Assembly: GCA_964431965.1 (NCBI GenBank)
Contig: CAYSLU010000012.1
Coordinates: 1-64,000 of the forward strand
Length of the DNA stretch: 64,000 nt
Direction of reading: 5' to 3'
Source: CAYSLU01 sp964431965
GTDB lineage: Bacteria > Verrucomicrobiota > Kiritimatiellia > CAIKKV01 > CAYSLU01
Positions 9,461-17,768 of this stretch are shown here, in pieces. The number at the start of each line of letters is the position of its first letter. Position 1 is the stretch's first letter. The notes beneath the pieces are model-generated. The model saw nothing but the letters and a program-made list of their open reading frames with translations, made no database searches and had not been told where the DNA came from. A program made the position numbers and the translations under genes.

Positions 9461-12400
9461 CTACAGCCCGCTGCGACTGATCGGCGGTTGGGTGGTGACC
9501 GTTGTGCTGCTGGTAGTGGTCGTCGTCGTTGTGGTGCCCGGCCTGGTAGTCGAGGTGGTGGTCGTCGTGATGGTCGTTGTTGTGGTTTCCTCGATCGGCG
9601 GTCGTCCCGGGCCGGGTCCACCTCCACCTCCGCCCCCACCCCCGCCGCCCCCGCCACCACCCGATGGGGGCTGTGTCGTCGGAGGAGTCTCGGTCGTGGG
9701 CGGGGTCTTGTACATGAAGCCGCCTTGCGTCGTAGACGGATAGGGTCCGCCGGTGCCACCGGGCTGCTGCCCGGTGGTTCCAGGCTGCTGCCCGGCCGTT
9801 CCTTCCGCGCCCTCGGCGCCGGCCGTCCCCTTTGCGCCGACGCCCTTCTTCAGGCCGGGCGCGCCCTCGGATACGCCGCACATGCAGATGCGATACGGGA
9901 TGCGGATCACGTACATGATGTCGTCCGAGACCGTGGAGACAACCCGGAACCCGCCAAACCCGGGCGTGGCCGACGGCTCGCTGTACGAACGATCCGTGAG
10001 GGGAGGCAGCGGACCGTCCCACGCGCCGCCGTAGAACGCGCGGGACCGCGGTATGTTGGTGTCGCCGGGATCGTTCAGCCACTCGCGGACATTGCCGCTC
10101 AGGTCGTAGATGCCGTAGACATTATCGTTCGTGCGCGTCTGGATCCGCCCCAGGACATTCGAGCCGTTGAAGAACCCGACCGGCGTCGTATCGAATTGCC
10201 ACAGCCCGTTCGTGTCCCGGAAGTTCGCGTCGCCCGGAAGCACCACGTCGCGCCCGAACCCGTACGGCGCATTCGATTCCCCGCCCCACCCGCCCGCCTT
10301 CAGGAACTCGTTGAACAGATTCGGCCAGCTGTTCGTGCCCCAGCAGTTGTCCATCGGCAGCCGGAACCCCTTCAGATCCAGCCAGCGGTAGCGCTCTGCC
10401 GTTCCGAAGTAGCCGCGCACCCAGTTGGTCGCTGCAGCGGCCACCGGACACCAGTCCCACTCGTTCGTGCCTTCCCAGTAGCAGCGCTCGGCTCCGCCGC
10501 GGCCGGCGTCCACCGTGAGCCAGTTGCAGTACTTGACTGCGCCGAACCACGACACCCCCACAACCGGATGGCTGTAGTAGCCGCCCCCCTCCGGAGGCGT
10601 CTCCGCCGTCACGCCGTACCGGCTCCCCACGGCGTACTCCGGCCGATAAACCAGGCGGCTGTTCGCGATGACAAAAATCTCATGCCGGTTCGTCTGCATG
10701 GCCGGGTTGAACCACACGTTGCCGCGGGCGTCGAAGAACAGGTTCGTCCCGCGCAGGCCGTTGGTGTTCGCCTGGGAATCGTTCAGGAATCGGGCATACT
10801 CCCCGTTGCTGATCTCGAACTGCGACACATAGAAGTCGTACTCGGGGCCGCCGGGCTGTCCGCCGCCCGATACGAGTCTGAGCGCCGGGCCGCGCGGACG
10901 CTCCGGCCGGATCGTGGCCAGCAGCGCGTCAGCCGCCCCCCCCTGAAGCTCGGCTTGCACCGGGTAGACGACGGGCAGCACCGGGGAGGCCGTCGTTCCC
11001 GCGACGTGCGCCCGGCGCTGGCCATCCACCCANNNNNNNNNNNNNNNNNNNNNNNNNNNNNNNNNNNNNNNNNNNNNNNNNNNNNNNNNNNNNNNNNNNN
11101 NNNNNNNNNNNNNNNNNNNNNNNNNNNNNNNNACGGCCCCGGAAGGGGCCAGCTTCATCACGAAGCCGTTCCACGGCGCCCCGCCCGGCAGGCCCTGGGC
11201 GGAGGCAATCTGCGGGAGGTTCGTGGAGGTTGTCTCCCCGGCCAGATACACGTTGCCCGCGCCGTCCACCGAGAGCGCCAGCACCGCGTCGTCGCCGCTG
11301 CCGCCGATGTAGCCCGCGCTATCGAGCAGGAGATTCGTGCCGTCCAGCCGCACCACGAAACCATCGCGCCCGCCCAGCGGCCCGGCGAAGGCCGAGCGGC
11401 GCACCGGAAAATCGGAGGAGGAGGTCTCGCCGGCCAGGTACACCCCGCCCTGGCCGTCGAGGGCAATGCCGTATGCCCGGTCATCCCCGCTTCCGCCAAT
11501 CCGACCCGACCCCGGCTGCATCTCGCCGGCTGCGTTCAGCTTGACCACGAAAGCATCCCACGACCGGCCGGCCGCCCCCGCCCCACCCTGGCGACCGCCC
11601 GGGAAGTCCGCCGACACGGTCTCGCCGCACACATACGCATTCCCTTCGGAGTCGCTCATCACCGCGAACGCCCGGTCTTCGGCGCGCCCCCCCAGGATCG
11701 TCGTGTAGACCACCTTGGAGTCGGAGATGCGGTACTTCGTCACAAACACATCCGCGCGCCCGCCGCCCCGCGCCCGCACGTCCGCGAGCGGCAGGTTGCC
11801 GGAGGCTGTTTCCCCCGCCACATAACCGTATCCGGCCGCGTCCACCGCCATCGCGTACGCGTGGTCCGCGCCGTTTCCGCCCAGGTAGCCCAGATGCTCG
11901 ATGGCCGGCTTGAGGGTCCGCCGCCGAAGCTCGGCGTCGGGCTCCGCCACCGGATCCAACTCGAAGCTCACCGTCTTGCCCTGAACGACATAGTGGCCGG
12001 CCGACGGCCACACCTGCCCGCCCTCCAGGCGGTAGAAGGTCGGCGCGCGCTGGATGATCTCGCCGCACTCCATGTCAATCGCCAGATTCCCGGAGTTGTC
12101 GACCCGGAACGGATGCGCCGTGTCGTAGTCGAGCCGCAGCCGGGAAATATCCGCGCCCGGCCAGGCGATGAAGACGTGCTCGAGCTCCTCGGCCTCCGCG
12201 TAGAGGAGGTAGTCCACGCCCGGCAGGACGTCCGCGTACCGGATCGTCGCGAAGGATGGCAGATCCTGGATCAGGCGCATCGGGTCGTTCCCGAATCCGA
12301 AGTAGTGCCGCCGGCCAAGCGACGGGCTGACCTCGCTGGCCTGGGCCAGCCGGCTCATGCCCATGATCCCGATGCGGATGGTGAGCTCCTGCTTCAGGTC

Positions 12401-12820
12401 GATCGCCTTGTACTCCGTCCCGCGGATCCGGTACACCGTCGGCTGCGACGGGATGTCCTTCACGATCGGGCGGCGGATCGTCATCAGCACCTGCCCGGGG
12501 CCGGGCATGACGTCGTATCCGGCTCCCCTCGCCAGGAAGTCGAAGGCGCCGCCGTACTCCGGGCAATCGGCCTGAAGAACCGGCGTGCCGCCGACGAATC
12601 CCCCGCCGCCGGGAGGGGGGTGGGTCGCGATCGACTGCGGCGTTCCCGGCGGGGGAGGCAGCGCGGGAGCCTTCTCGATATACTTGTCGCCGGACGGCCC
12701 CAGCGATGTGGCCGATACCGTCGCCGCGCCGGTTCGGTAGGCCGGCGCCTGCGCCCGCGCCGCACCCGCCGCTACGGCCAGGGCTACGGCGCACGTGATG
12801 GCCGCACGGCAGGTCTTCAT
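9461..12820 (-). CDS. Secreted SBBP-repeat / formylglycine-enzyme-fold protein (interrupted by assembly gap)
   Basis: Surface or secreted protein. It has a signal peptide (ITCAVALAVAAGAARAQ), an N-terminal region of the kind that precedes SBBP repeats (about 60-300), then several SBBP beta-propeller units (for example GNVYLAGETTSTNLPQIASA). A C-type-lectin-like formylglycine-generating-enzyme (SUMF1) fold follows at about 655-955, with YDFYVSQFEISNGEYARFLN, HPVVGVSWFGAVKYCNWL, YDLSGNVREW and GFGGFRVVST. The usual RGGSW near the end is replaced by YGGAWD, so a binding rather than catalytic role is likely. The C-terminus is low-complexity: Pro/Gly, about 15 Gly, then mostly Thr. One hundred Ns fall inside the SBBP region, so the apparent 1119 residues and frame continuity are provisional, although SBBP-like sequence flanks both sides of the gap. 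Confidence 0.75.
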   Translation of the reverse strand: MKTCRAAITCAVALAVAAGAARAQAPAYRTGAATVSATSLGPSGDKYIEKAPALPPPPGTPQSIATHPPPGGGGFVGGTPVLQADCPEYGGAFDFLARGAGYDVMPGPGQVLMTIRRPIVKDIPSQPTVYRIRGTEYKAIDLKQELTIRIGIMGMSRLAQASEVSPSLGRRHYFGFGNDPMRLIQDLPSFATIRYADVLPGVDYLLYAEAEELEHVFIAWPGADISRLRLDYDTAHPFRVDNSGNLAIDMECGEIIQRAPTFYRLEGGQVWPSAGHYVVQGKTVSFELDPVAEPDAELRRRTLKPAIEHLGYLGGNGADHAYAMAVDAAGYGYVAGETASGNLPLADVRARGGGRADVFVTKYRISDSKVVYTTILGGRAEDRAFAVMSDSEGNAYVCGETVSADFPGGRQGGAGAAGRSWDAFVVKLNAAGEMQPGSGRIGGSGDDRAYGIALDGQGGVYLAGETSSSDFPVRRSAFAGPLGGRDGFVVRLDGTNLLLDSAGYIGGSGDDAVLALSVDGAGNVYLAGETTSTNLPQIASAQGLPGGAPWNGFVMKLAPSGAXXXXXXXXXXXXXXXXXXXXXXXXXXXXXXXXXXWVDGQRRAHVAGTTASPVLPVVYPVQAELQGGAADALLATIRPERPRGPALRLVSGGGQPGGPEYDFYVSQFEISNGEYARFLNDSQANTNGLRGTNLFFDARGNVWFNPAMQTNRHEIFVIANSRLVYRPEYAVGSRYGVTAETPPEGGGYYSHPVVGVSWFGAVKYCNWLTVDAGRGGAERCYWEGTNEWDWCPVAAAATNWVRGYFGTAERYRWLDLKGFRLPMDNCWGTNSWPNLFNEFLKAGGWGGESNAPYGFGRDVVLPGDANFRDTNGLWQFDTTPVGFFNGSNVLGRIQTRTNDNVYGIYDLSGNVREWLNDPGDTNIPRSRAFYGGAWDGPLPPLTDRSYSEPSATPGFGGFRVVSTVSDDIMYVIRIPYRICMCGVSEGAPGLKKGVGAKGTAGAEGAEGTAGQQPGTTGQQPGGTGGPYPSTTQGGFMYKTPPTTETPPTTQPPSGGGGGGGGGGGGGGGPGPGRPPIEETTTTTITTTTTSTTRPGTTTTTTTTSSTTVTTQPPISRSGL
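9484..9662 (-). repeat. Low-complexity Thr-rich and poly-Gly coding tract
   Basis: The 3' end of the SBBP protein gene is made of simple repeats. On the minus strand 9618-9662 is a run of GGN codons giving about 15 glycines. 9484-9595 is ACN-rich, giving stretches such as ETTTTTITTTTTSTTRPGTT. Such Thr-rich tails are typical of glycosylated surface linkers. The G-dense minus strand of 9618-9662 could form quadruplex structures. Confidence 0.85.
11033..11132. other. Assembly gap, 100 N
   Basis: Exactly 100 unknown bases inside the SBBP-repeat gene. A round 100 is a conventional placeholder, so the true length is unknown. Sequence on both sides encodes SBBP-type repeat in the same frame if the gap is taken as 100, which fits a collapsed repeat rather than a mis-join. 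Confidence 0.95.
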
Positions 12821-12915
12821 GGTTAAGGCGACTTCGGATTATGCAAACGCCAGCACCAGTATACGGGCGGCCCGGCCGGGTGTCAAAGCCGTGCGGTCTG
12901 CCGAGCGGCATGGGG

Positions 12916-14244
12916 TCAGCGGGCGGCCGCCGGGCGGTCCGAACGGAGCACCAGGGGATCCACCAAGTCGAGAGTGGCTTCCACGGCACCCCGGTGGCTC
13001 TCGACGACGCCCCGCGCGCGCCGGCCGACATCGGCGCGCCACGCGGCGTCCTGCATCATGCGATCGATGGCGGCGTGCACGCCCGCGGCGTCGGGCACCT
13101 GCACGAGCCCGCCAGCCGACAGGAAGTCGGCCATCACGTCCGCAAAATTCTCCATGTTCGGGCCCACGATGACAGGCTTTCCGTACAGCGCCGGCTCGAT
13201 CACGTTCTGTCCGCCGTGCTGCGTGAGGCTCTTGCCCACAAAAATCGCCGACGCCGCGGAGTAGAAGCTCTTGAGCTCGCCCGTGGTATCCACGAGCAGC
13301 ACGTCGGGATGTCCGTCGATAGCAGGTGCCCCGCGGGTCAGCTCGCTCCGGCGCACGACGCGGACGCCTCGCGCGCGCGCTGCCGCCAGAACCTCTTCCG
13401 AGCGCTCCACGTGTCGCGGTACCAGCACCAGCGCCGGAGCGCCGGCCTGTCCACGCCGGGCCGCGATGTAGTCGAGGAGCACGTCCTCCTCGCCCGCCCA
13501 CGTGGAGCCGCCCACGAGGATCGGCCGCCCCTGGTCGATGCCGGCCGCCGCCAGCACGCCCGCCACCTTCGCCTCCCCGGCCGCGTCCGGTTGCGCCACA
13601 TCGTACTTCGCCGTACCGAGAACCCGCACCCGGTCGGGCGGGGCCCCCAGGCTGATCAGCCGCTCGGCGTCGCCGCGCCCCTGCACGCACAGCACGTTCA
13701 TCGCCTGCGCGACCGGCCGGAAGAAGAACCGCACCTTCCGATAGCCCCGGTACGAGCGCTCCGAGATCCGGCCGTTCACCAGCGCCACGGGAACCCCGCG
13801 CGCCCTTGCCTCGCGGATGACCGTCGGCCAGAGCTCGCACTCGGTCAGCACCAGCGCCCGGGGCTGAATCAGATCGAGCACGCGGCGGGCCACGATCGGC
13901 ACATCGACCGGGAAGTACAGCAGCACGTCGTCCGCGTGCAGGATCTTGCGCCCGATCGCGTGCGCCGTGGAGGTCGTCGTGGTGACGGCGAACGCGATCT
14001 CCGGCCGCCGCCGCCGCCACGCCTTCATCAGGAAGTCCGCGATGTAGATCTCGCCGACGCTCACGGCGTGCACCCAGACCCGCGGCTTCGCCCGCAGCCG
14101 GGCCTGCGTGTCCGCGTCATACCACCCCAGCCGCTGAAGGAAGCCCCGCCGGTACCCCCCACGCCTCCACATGCGGTAGAGGAATCGCGGCAGCATGGCC
14201 GTGAAGCCGATCGCGAACAGAATGTGGTACAGCGTCCAGCGCAT
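12916..14244 (-). CDS. waaA: 3-deoxy-D-manno-octulosonic acid transferase
   Basis: Transfers Kdo from CMP-Kdo to lipid A precursor at the cytoplasmic face of the inner membrane, the first step of LPS core assembly. At 442 residues it is of normal size. The N-terminal membrane anchor is RWTLYHILFAIGFTAMLPRF. The catalytic Glu lies in VHAVSVGE (Glu65). Other family blocks are VLTECELWPTVIREARARG (about 132-150), NGRISERSYRGYRKV, and a C-terminal GT-B half with VGGSTWAGEE and NVIEPALYGKPVIVGPNMEN. It follows xerC by 2 bases, so it is the last gene of dprA-topA-xerC-waaA. It shows the organism makes Kdo-containing LPS. Confidence 0.95.
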   Translation of the reverse strand: MRWTLYHILFAIGFTAMLPRFLYRMWRRGGYRRGFLQRLGWYDADTQARLRAKPRVWVHAVSVGEIYIADFLMKAWRRRRPEIAFAVTTTTSTAHAIGRKILHADDVLLYFPVDVPIVARRVLDLIQPRALVLTECELWPTVIREARARGVPVALVNGRISERSYRGYRKVRFFFRPVAQAMNVLCVQGRGDAERLISLGAPPDRVRVLGTAKYDVAQPDAAGEAKVAGVLAAAGIDQGRPILVGGSTWAGEEDVLLDYIAARRGQAGAPALVLVPRHVERSEEVLAAARARGVRVVRRSELTRGAPAIDGHPDVLLVDTTGELKSFYSAASAIFVGKSLTQHGGQNVIEPALYGKPVIVGPNMENFADVMADFLSAGGLVQVPDAAGVHAAIDRMMQDAAWRADVGRRARGVVESHRGAVEATLDLVDPLVLRSDRPAAAR

Positions 14245-14246
14245 CG

Positions 14247-15227
14247 TCAGGCCTTCGGATGTGCGTCCTCGTACACCTTCTTCAACCGCTCCACGCTCAC
14301 GTGCGTGTAGATCTGCGTCGTCGACAGGCTCGCGTGCCCCAGCAGCTCCTGCACGCTGCGCAAGTCCGCCCCGGCATCCAGCATGTGCGTCGCGAAGGAG
14401 TGCCGCAGCTTGTGCGGCGTAACCTTCTCGCTCAGCCCGGACTCCGCCAGATACCGCTTCAGCAGGCGCTCGATCGATCGCGAGGTCAGGCGCCCACCGG
14501 AACGGTTTCGGAACACCGCCCGGTTACCCACCGAGCCGCGCACCGCTGGCCACAGGGCCCGCCCCCGCTCCATCGCCGCCTTGAGCGTCCGGCACGCCGG
14601 ACGGCCCAGCGGACACAGCCGCTCCTTCTTCCCCTTGCCGCGCACCAGCACCACGCCCGAGAGCAGATCGACGTCCCGCTCCTCCATCCCCGCCACCTCG
14701 CTGACCCGCGCCCCCGTGCTGTACAGCACTTCCAGGATCGCGGAGTCGCGCAGCGCCGCGTACTCCGCCGCCGTGCGCTCGGCCGGCTTCAGCGCGCCCT
14801 CCGCCTTCACCCACCCGCGGGCCGGCGACTCGATCAGCCGGGTCACCTCCCCAACCGACAGGATCACCGGCAGCCGCCGCCCTTGCTTCGGCGCGCTCAC
14901 ACCGGCGAACGGATTCAGCTCGACGTACTCCTCCCGCTCCAGGAACCGGTAGAACGAGCGCAGGCTCGACAGCTTCCGCGCCGCCGTGCTGGCCGCATCC
15001 CCGCTCTTTCGGAACTCGACCAGAAACTTCCGGGCCGCAAACTTGTCGGCCGACTTCCACGCGTACGGCTCCCTGGCGCCCGCCCCCCATGTCAGTCGGG
15101 CGAACTGCCGGATGTCGAGCAGGTAGCCGGACAGCGTATGGCGGGAGGCGTTCCGCTCGTGCTCCAGGTAGCGCGTGAAGTGCTCCACGCACGGATCCGC
15201 GCGGATGTCGCCCGCGTCAGCCGGCAT
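14247..15227 (-). CDS. xerC: Tyrosine recombinase XerC/XerD type, 326 aa
   Basis: Site-specific recombinase, probably for chromosome dimer resolution at dif. It has an N-terminal SAM-like core-binding domain (FTRYLEHERNASRHTLSGYL) and a C-terminal catalytic domain with all expected residues: Arg in YSTGARVSEVAGM, Lys in VRGKGKKERL, HxxR in HKLRHSFATHML, His in LLGHASLSTTQ and Tyr in IYTHVS. The start at 15227 is preferred because AAAGGAA lies about 6 bases upstream; an in-frame ATG at 15248 is also possible. It overlaps the topA stop by 11 bases and precedes waaA by 2. XerC rather than XerD is assigned by its topA/dprA neighbourhood and is not certain. Confidence 0.9.
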   Translation of the reverse strand: MPADAGDIRADPCVEHFTRYLEHERNASRHTLSGYLLDIRQFARLTWGAGAREPYAWKSADKFAARKFLVEFRKSGDAASTAARKLSSLRSFYRFLEREEYVELNPFAGVSAPKQGRRLPVILSVGEVTRLIESPARGWVKAEGALKPAERTAAEYAALRDSAILEVLYSTGARVSEVAGMEERDVDLLSGVVLVRGKGKKERLCPLGRPACRTLKAAMERGRALWPAVRGSVGNRAVFRNRSGGRLTSRSIERLLKRYLAESGLSEKVTPHKLRHSFATHMLDAGADLRSVQELLGHASLSTTQIYTHVSVERLKKVYEDAHPKA

Positions 15228-17760
15228 CGGGTTCCTTTCGCGCCGCATCGCCCTCGGCCGCGCCTTCCCCCTCGGCCGCGCCGGCCAGCTGGTACCGCTT
15301 CGCCAGCTTCTTCAGAGCCGCAACCTGCTTCGGCGACAGCGAGCGCTTGCGCGCGAACTGGGACGAAAGGGAGTCGTAGAACACCTTGTCGTCCATCACC
15401 CGCCGCCCGCGCTGCACGGCCGGCTTCCACTCGGTGACGGCCCGGAACGTCTCCAGCAGCTGCGCGGTCTCGGCCCCGTCCGCCGCCGACGGAAGCGCGA
15501 TGCCGATCTCGGTCATGGTCGCTTCGAAGTTCGGAATCTGGTCCCCGTACTTCATCAGCAGCCGGTCCAGGGCGCCGATCTGCGCGGGCGACAGGTCCCG
15601 CTCCATCGCCGCCTGGCTCGCCACCGAGTCGATGAACTTGCGGTCGTCGTAGGTGCGCCCGCGCCGCTCCGTCGGCTCCTCGCACGTGACGAGCTTCAGG
15701 ATCTCTAGCTTGCGGATCGTGCTCGGGCTCGGCCCCTGCGGAACCCCGGCGAAGTGCCCGAAGCCGACCTCGCCCAGCGTCCCTTCCATCGTCGGAACCT
15801 GCTCGCCGTAGCGCGCCGCGATGCGCGCCAGGGCCTCGAGCTGCCGCATGGAAATGCCCGCCGCGTTCTCGGCCAGCTTCTCGCCGATGGAGTCGGCGAA
15901 CCGCCGGTCGCTGTACGTGCGCCGGCCGCGCTTCACCTCGGGGCCCCACGCGGTCACGCCCTTCAGCGCCTCCAGCAGCTTGCCCACCTTCGCCGGGTCC
16001 GCGCTCGGGCCCTTGGCCTGCTTCATCCACTCCACGAAGCGCGCATAGAAGTCCGCCAGCATCTTGGCCCACGCCACCTTGCCGTTCTCGATCTCGTCGA
16101 GCGACTCCTCCATGCTGGCCGTGAACTTGACGTCGAACAGCTCGTTCAAGCTCTCCACCAGCAACCGGAAGACGCGCATGCCCAGTTCGGTCGGGCGCAG
16201 CGACCGCTTCTCGAGGTCGACGTAGCGCCGGGCGTTGAGCGTCGAGAGAATGGCCGCGTACGTGCTCGGGCGGCCCACCCCGTTGGCCTCGAGCGCACGC
16301 ACCAGCGAGGCTTCGCTGTAGCGGCCCGGGGGCTGCGTCTCCTTGCGCTCGCTCAGCCACTCGATCCGGTCCAGCGCCTCGCCCTCGCGCAGCGTCGGGA
16401 GCTGCTCGACCTGCTCCTCCTCGTCCGCCTCGCGATCCTTGTCCTTCTCCTTCGGCGCCGTCGCGTCCACGCCCGTCACCTGCATGTAGCCCGGGAACAG
16501 CACCCGAGAGGCCGACGCCCGGAACAGATAGGTGCTCGTCTTGCCTTCCGGCGGCACCGCCTCGATCTCCGCCGCCCGCTGCTCGATCTTGGCCGGCGCC
16601 ATCTGGCTCGCCACGAAGCGCTTCCAGATCAGCGCGTAGAGCTTCATCTGGTCCGGCGTCAGCCGGTCGGTCAGGCTCTCGGGCGTGCGGGTGACGTCGG
16701 TTGGCCGGATGGCCTCGTGCGCCTCCTGAGCCCCGCTTCGGCTGCGGTACACGTTCGGATTCTCCGGCACGTACTCGCGGCCGAACCGCGCGGCGATCAT
16801 CTCCAGGCAGGCCTGCTGCGCGTCCTTCGCGATCGAGAAGGAGTCCGTTCGCATGTAGGTGATCAGGCCCACCGGCCCCTCGCCGAGCTCGACGCCTTCG
16901 TACAGATCCTGCGCGATCCGCATCGTCCGCGACGGAGAGAACCCGCACACGGTCGATGCGCCCTGCTGCAGCGTGCTCGTGATGTGCGGCGGGAACGGCC
17001 GCTTCGAGATCTCCCGCGTCGAGAGGCGCGTGACCCGCATCGCGCGGTCGTCCAAGTCCTCCGCGATCGCCTTCGCTCGCTCCTCGCTCGTGATCTCGGC
17101 GGTCTCCCCGTCGATCTTCGACAGGCGCGCCCGGAACGGATCGCGCGGGTCCTCCTGCTTGCGGACGAGCGCGCCCATGATCCAATACGGCGCCGGCACG
17201 AACTTCGTGATCTCGTCCTCACGCTCGCACACCAGGCGCAGCGCCACGGACTGCACGCGCCCCGCGCTCAGCCCCCGCTTCACCCGGCTCCACAGCAGCG
17301 GGCTGACTTTGTAGCCGACGATCCGGTCCAGCACCCGCCGCGCCTGCTGCGCATCCACCCGGTTGCGGTCGATGCCGGCCGGGTGATCGAACGCCGCCCG
17401 CACCGCGCGCGGCGTGATCTCGTTGTAGGAGACGCGCACGTAGTTCGCGTTCGGCGCCTTCTCCTTGAGCAGCGCCTCGAGGTGCCAGGCGATGGCCTCG
17501 CCCTCCCGGTCCGGATCGGGCGCGAGGTACACGGACTCCGCATCCTTGGCCGCCTTCGTCAGCTCCCCAATAATCTTCTCGCGGCCCTTCACGACCACGT
17601 ACTCCGGGGCGAAATCGTGCTCGATGTCCACGCCCAGCTTCTTCAGCGGCAGGTCGCGCACGTGGCCCATCGACGCCTTGACCACGAAATCGCCGCCCAG
17701 GATCTTGTTGATCGTCTTCGCCTTGGCCGGCGACTCAACGATGACCAGGTTCTTGCCCAT
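15217..17760 (-). CDS. topA: DNA topoisomerase I with an unusual triplicated C-terminal repeat
   Basis: Type IA topoisomerase that relaxes negative supercoils. The TOPRIM domain is at the start (MGKNLVIVESPAKAKTINKI; APDPDREGEAIAWHLEALL). The catalytic Tyr lies in GLITYMRTDSFS. Family blocks such as AHEAIRPTDV and YAAILSTLNARRY are present. Instead of the usual C-terminal zinc ribbons, the last ~250 residues hold three copies of a ~80-90 residue unit starting near 594, 684 and 766, each with a VT-x(8-10)-RGR-x(5)-D-x(1-2)-F core and a helical LSPxQxxALxxLxxxYG part. A short Gly/Glu/Ala tail follows. No CxxC pairs were seen in this tail. It lies between dprA (8 bases upstream) and xerC (11-base overlap). 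Confidence 0.95.
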   Translation of the reverse strand: MGKNLVIVESPAKAKTINKILGGDFVVKASMGHVRDLPLKKLGVDIEHDFAPEYVVVKGREKIIGELTKAAKDAESVYLAPDPDREGEAIAWHLEALLKEKAPNANYVRVSYNEITPRAVRAAFDHPAGIDRNRVDAQQARRVLDRIVGYKVSPLLWSRVKRGLSAGRVQSVALRLVCEREDEITKFVPAPYWIMGALVRKQEDPRDPFRARLSKIDGETAEITSEERAKAIAEDLDDRAMRVTRLSTREISKRPFPPHITSTLQQGASTVCGFSPSRTMRIAQDLYEGVELGEGPVGLITYMRTDSFSIAKDAQQACLEMIAARFGREYVPENPNVYRSRSGAQEAHEAIRPTDVTRTPESLTDRLTPDQMKLYALIWKRFVASQMAPAKIEQRAAEIEAVPPEGKTSTYLFRASASRVLFPGYMQVTGVDATAPKEKDKDREADEEEQVEQLPTLREGEALDRIEWLSERKETQPPGRYSEASLVRALEANGVGRPSTYAAILSTLNARRYVDLEKRSLRPTELGMRVFRLLVESLNELFDVKFTASMEESLDEIENGKVAWAKMLADFYARFVEWMKQAKGPSADPAKVGKLLEALKGVTAWGPEVKRGRRTYSDRRFADSIGEKLAENAAGISMRQLEALARIAARYGEQVPTMEGTLGEVGFGHFAGVPQGPSPSTIRKLEILKLVTCEEPTERRGRTYDDRKFIDSVASQAAMERDLSPAQIGALDRLLMKYGDQIPNFEATMTEIGIALPSAADGAETAQLLETFRAVTEWKPAVQRGRRVMDDKVFYDSLSSQFARKRSLSPKQVAALKKLAKRYQLAGAAEGEGAAEGDAARKEPDAG

Positions 17761-17768
17761 GTGATGTC

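Noticed and set aside
9447..10082. N-terminal extension of the GT-C-like membrane protein
   Set aside because: Out-of-frame reading of the SBBP protein's 3' low-complexity tract; membrane helices start at 9446.
9488..12826. Long plus-strand reading frame opposite the SBBP gene
   Set aside because: Antisense shadow of high-GC coding sequence; Arg/Pro/His-rich, no family motifs, while the minus frame has signal peptide and domains.
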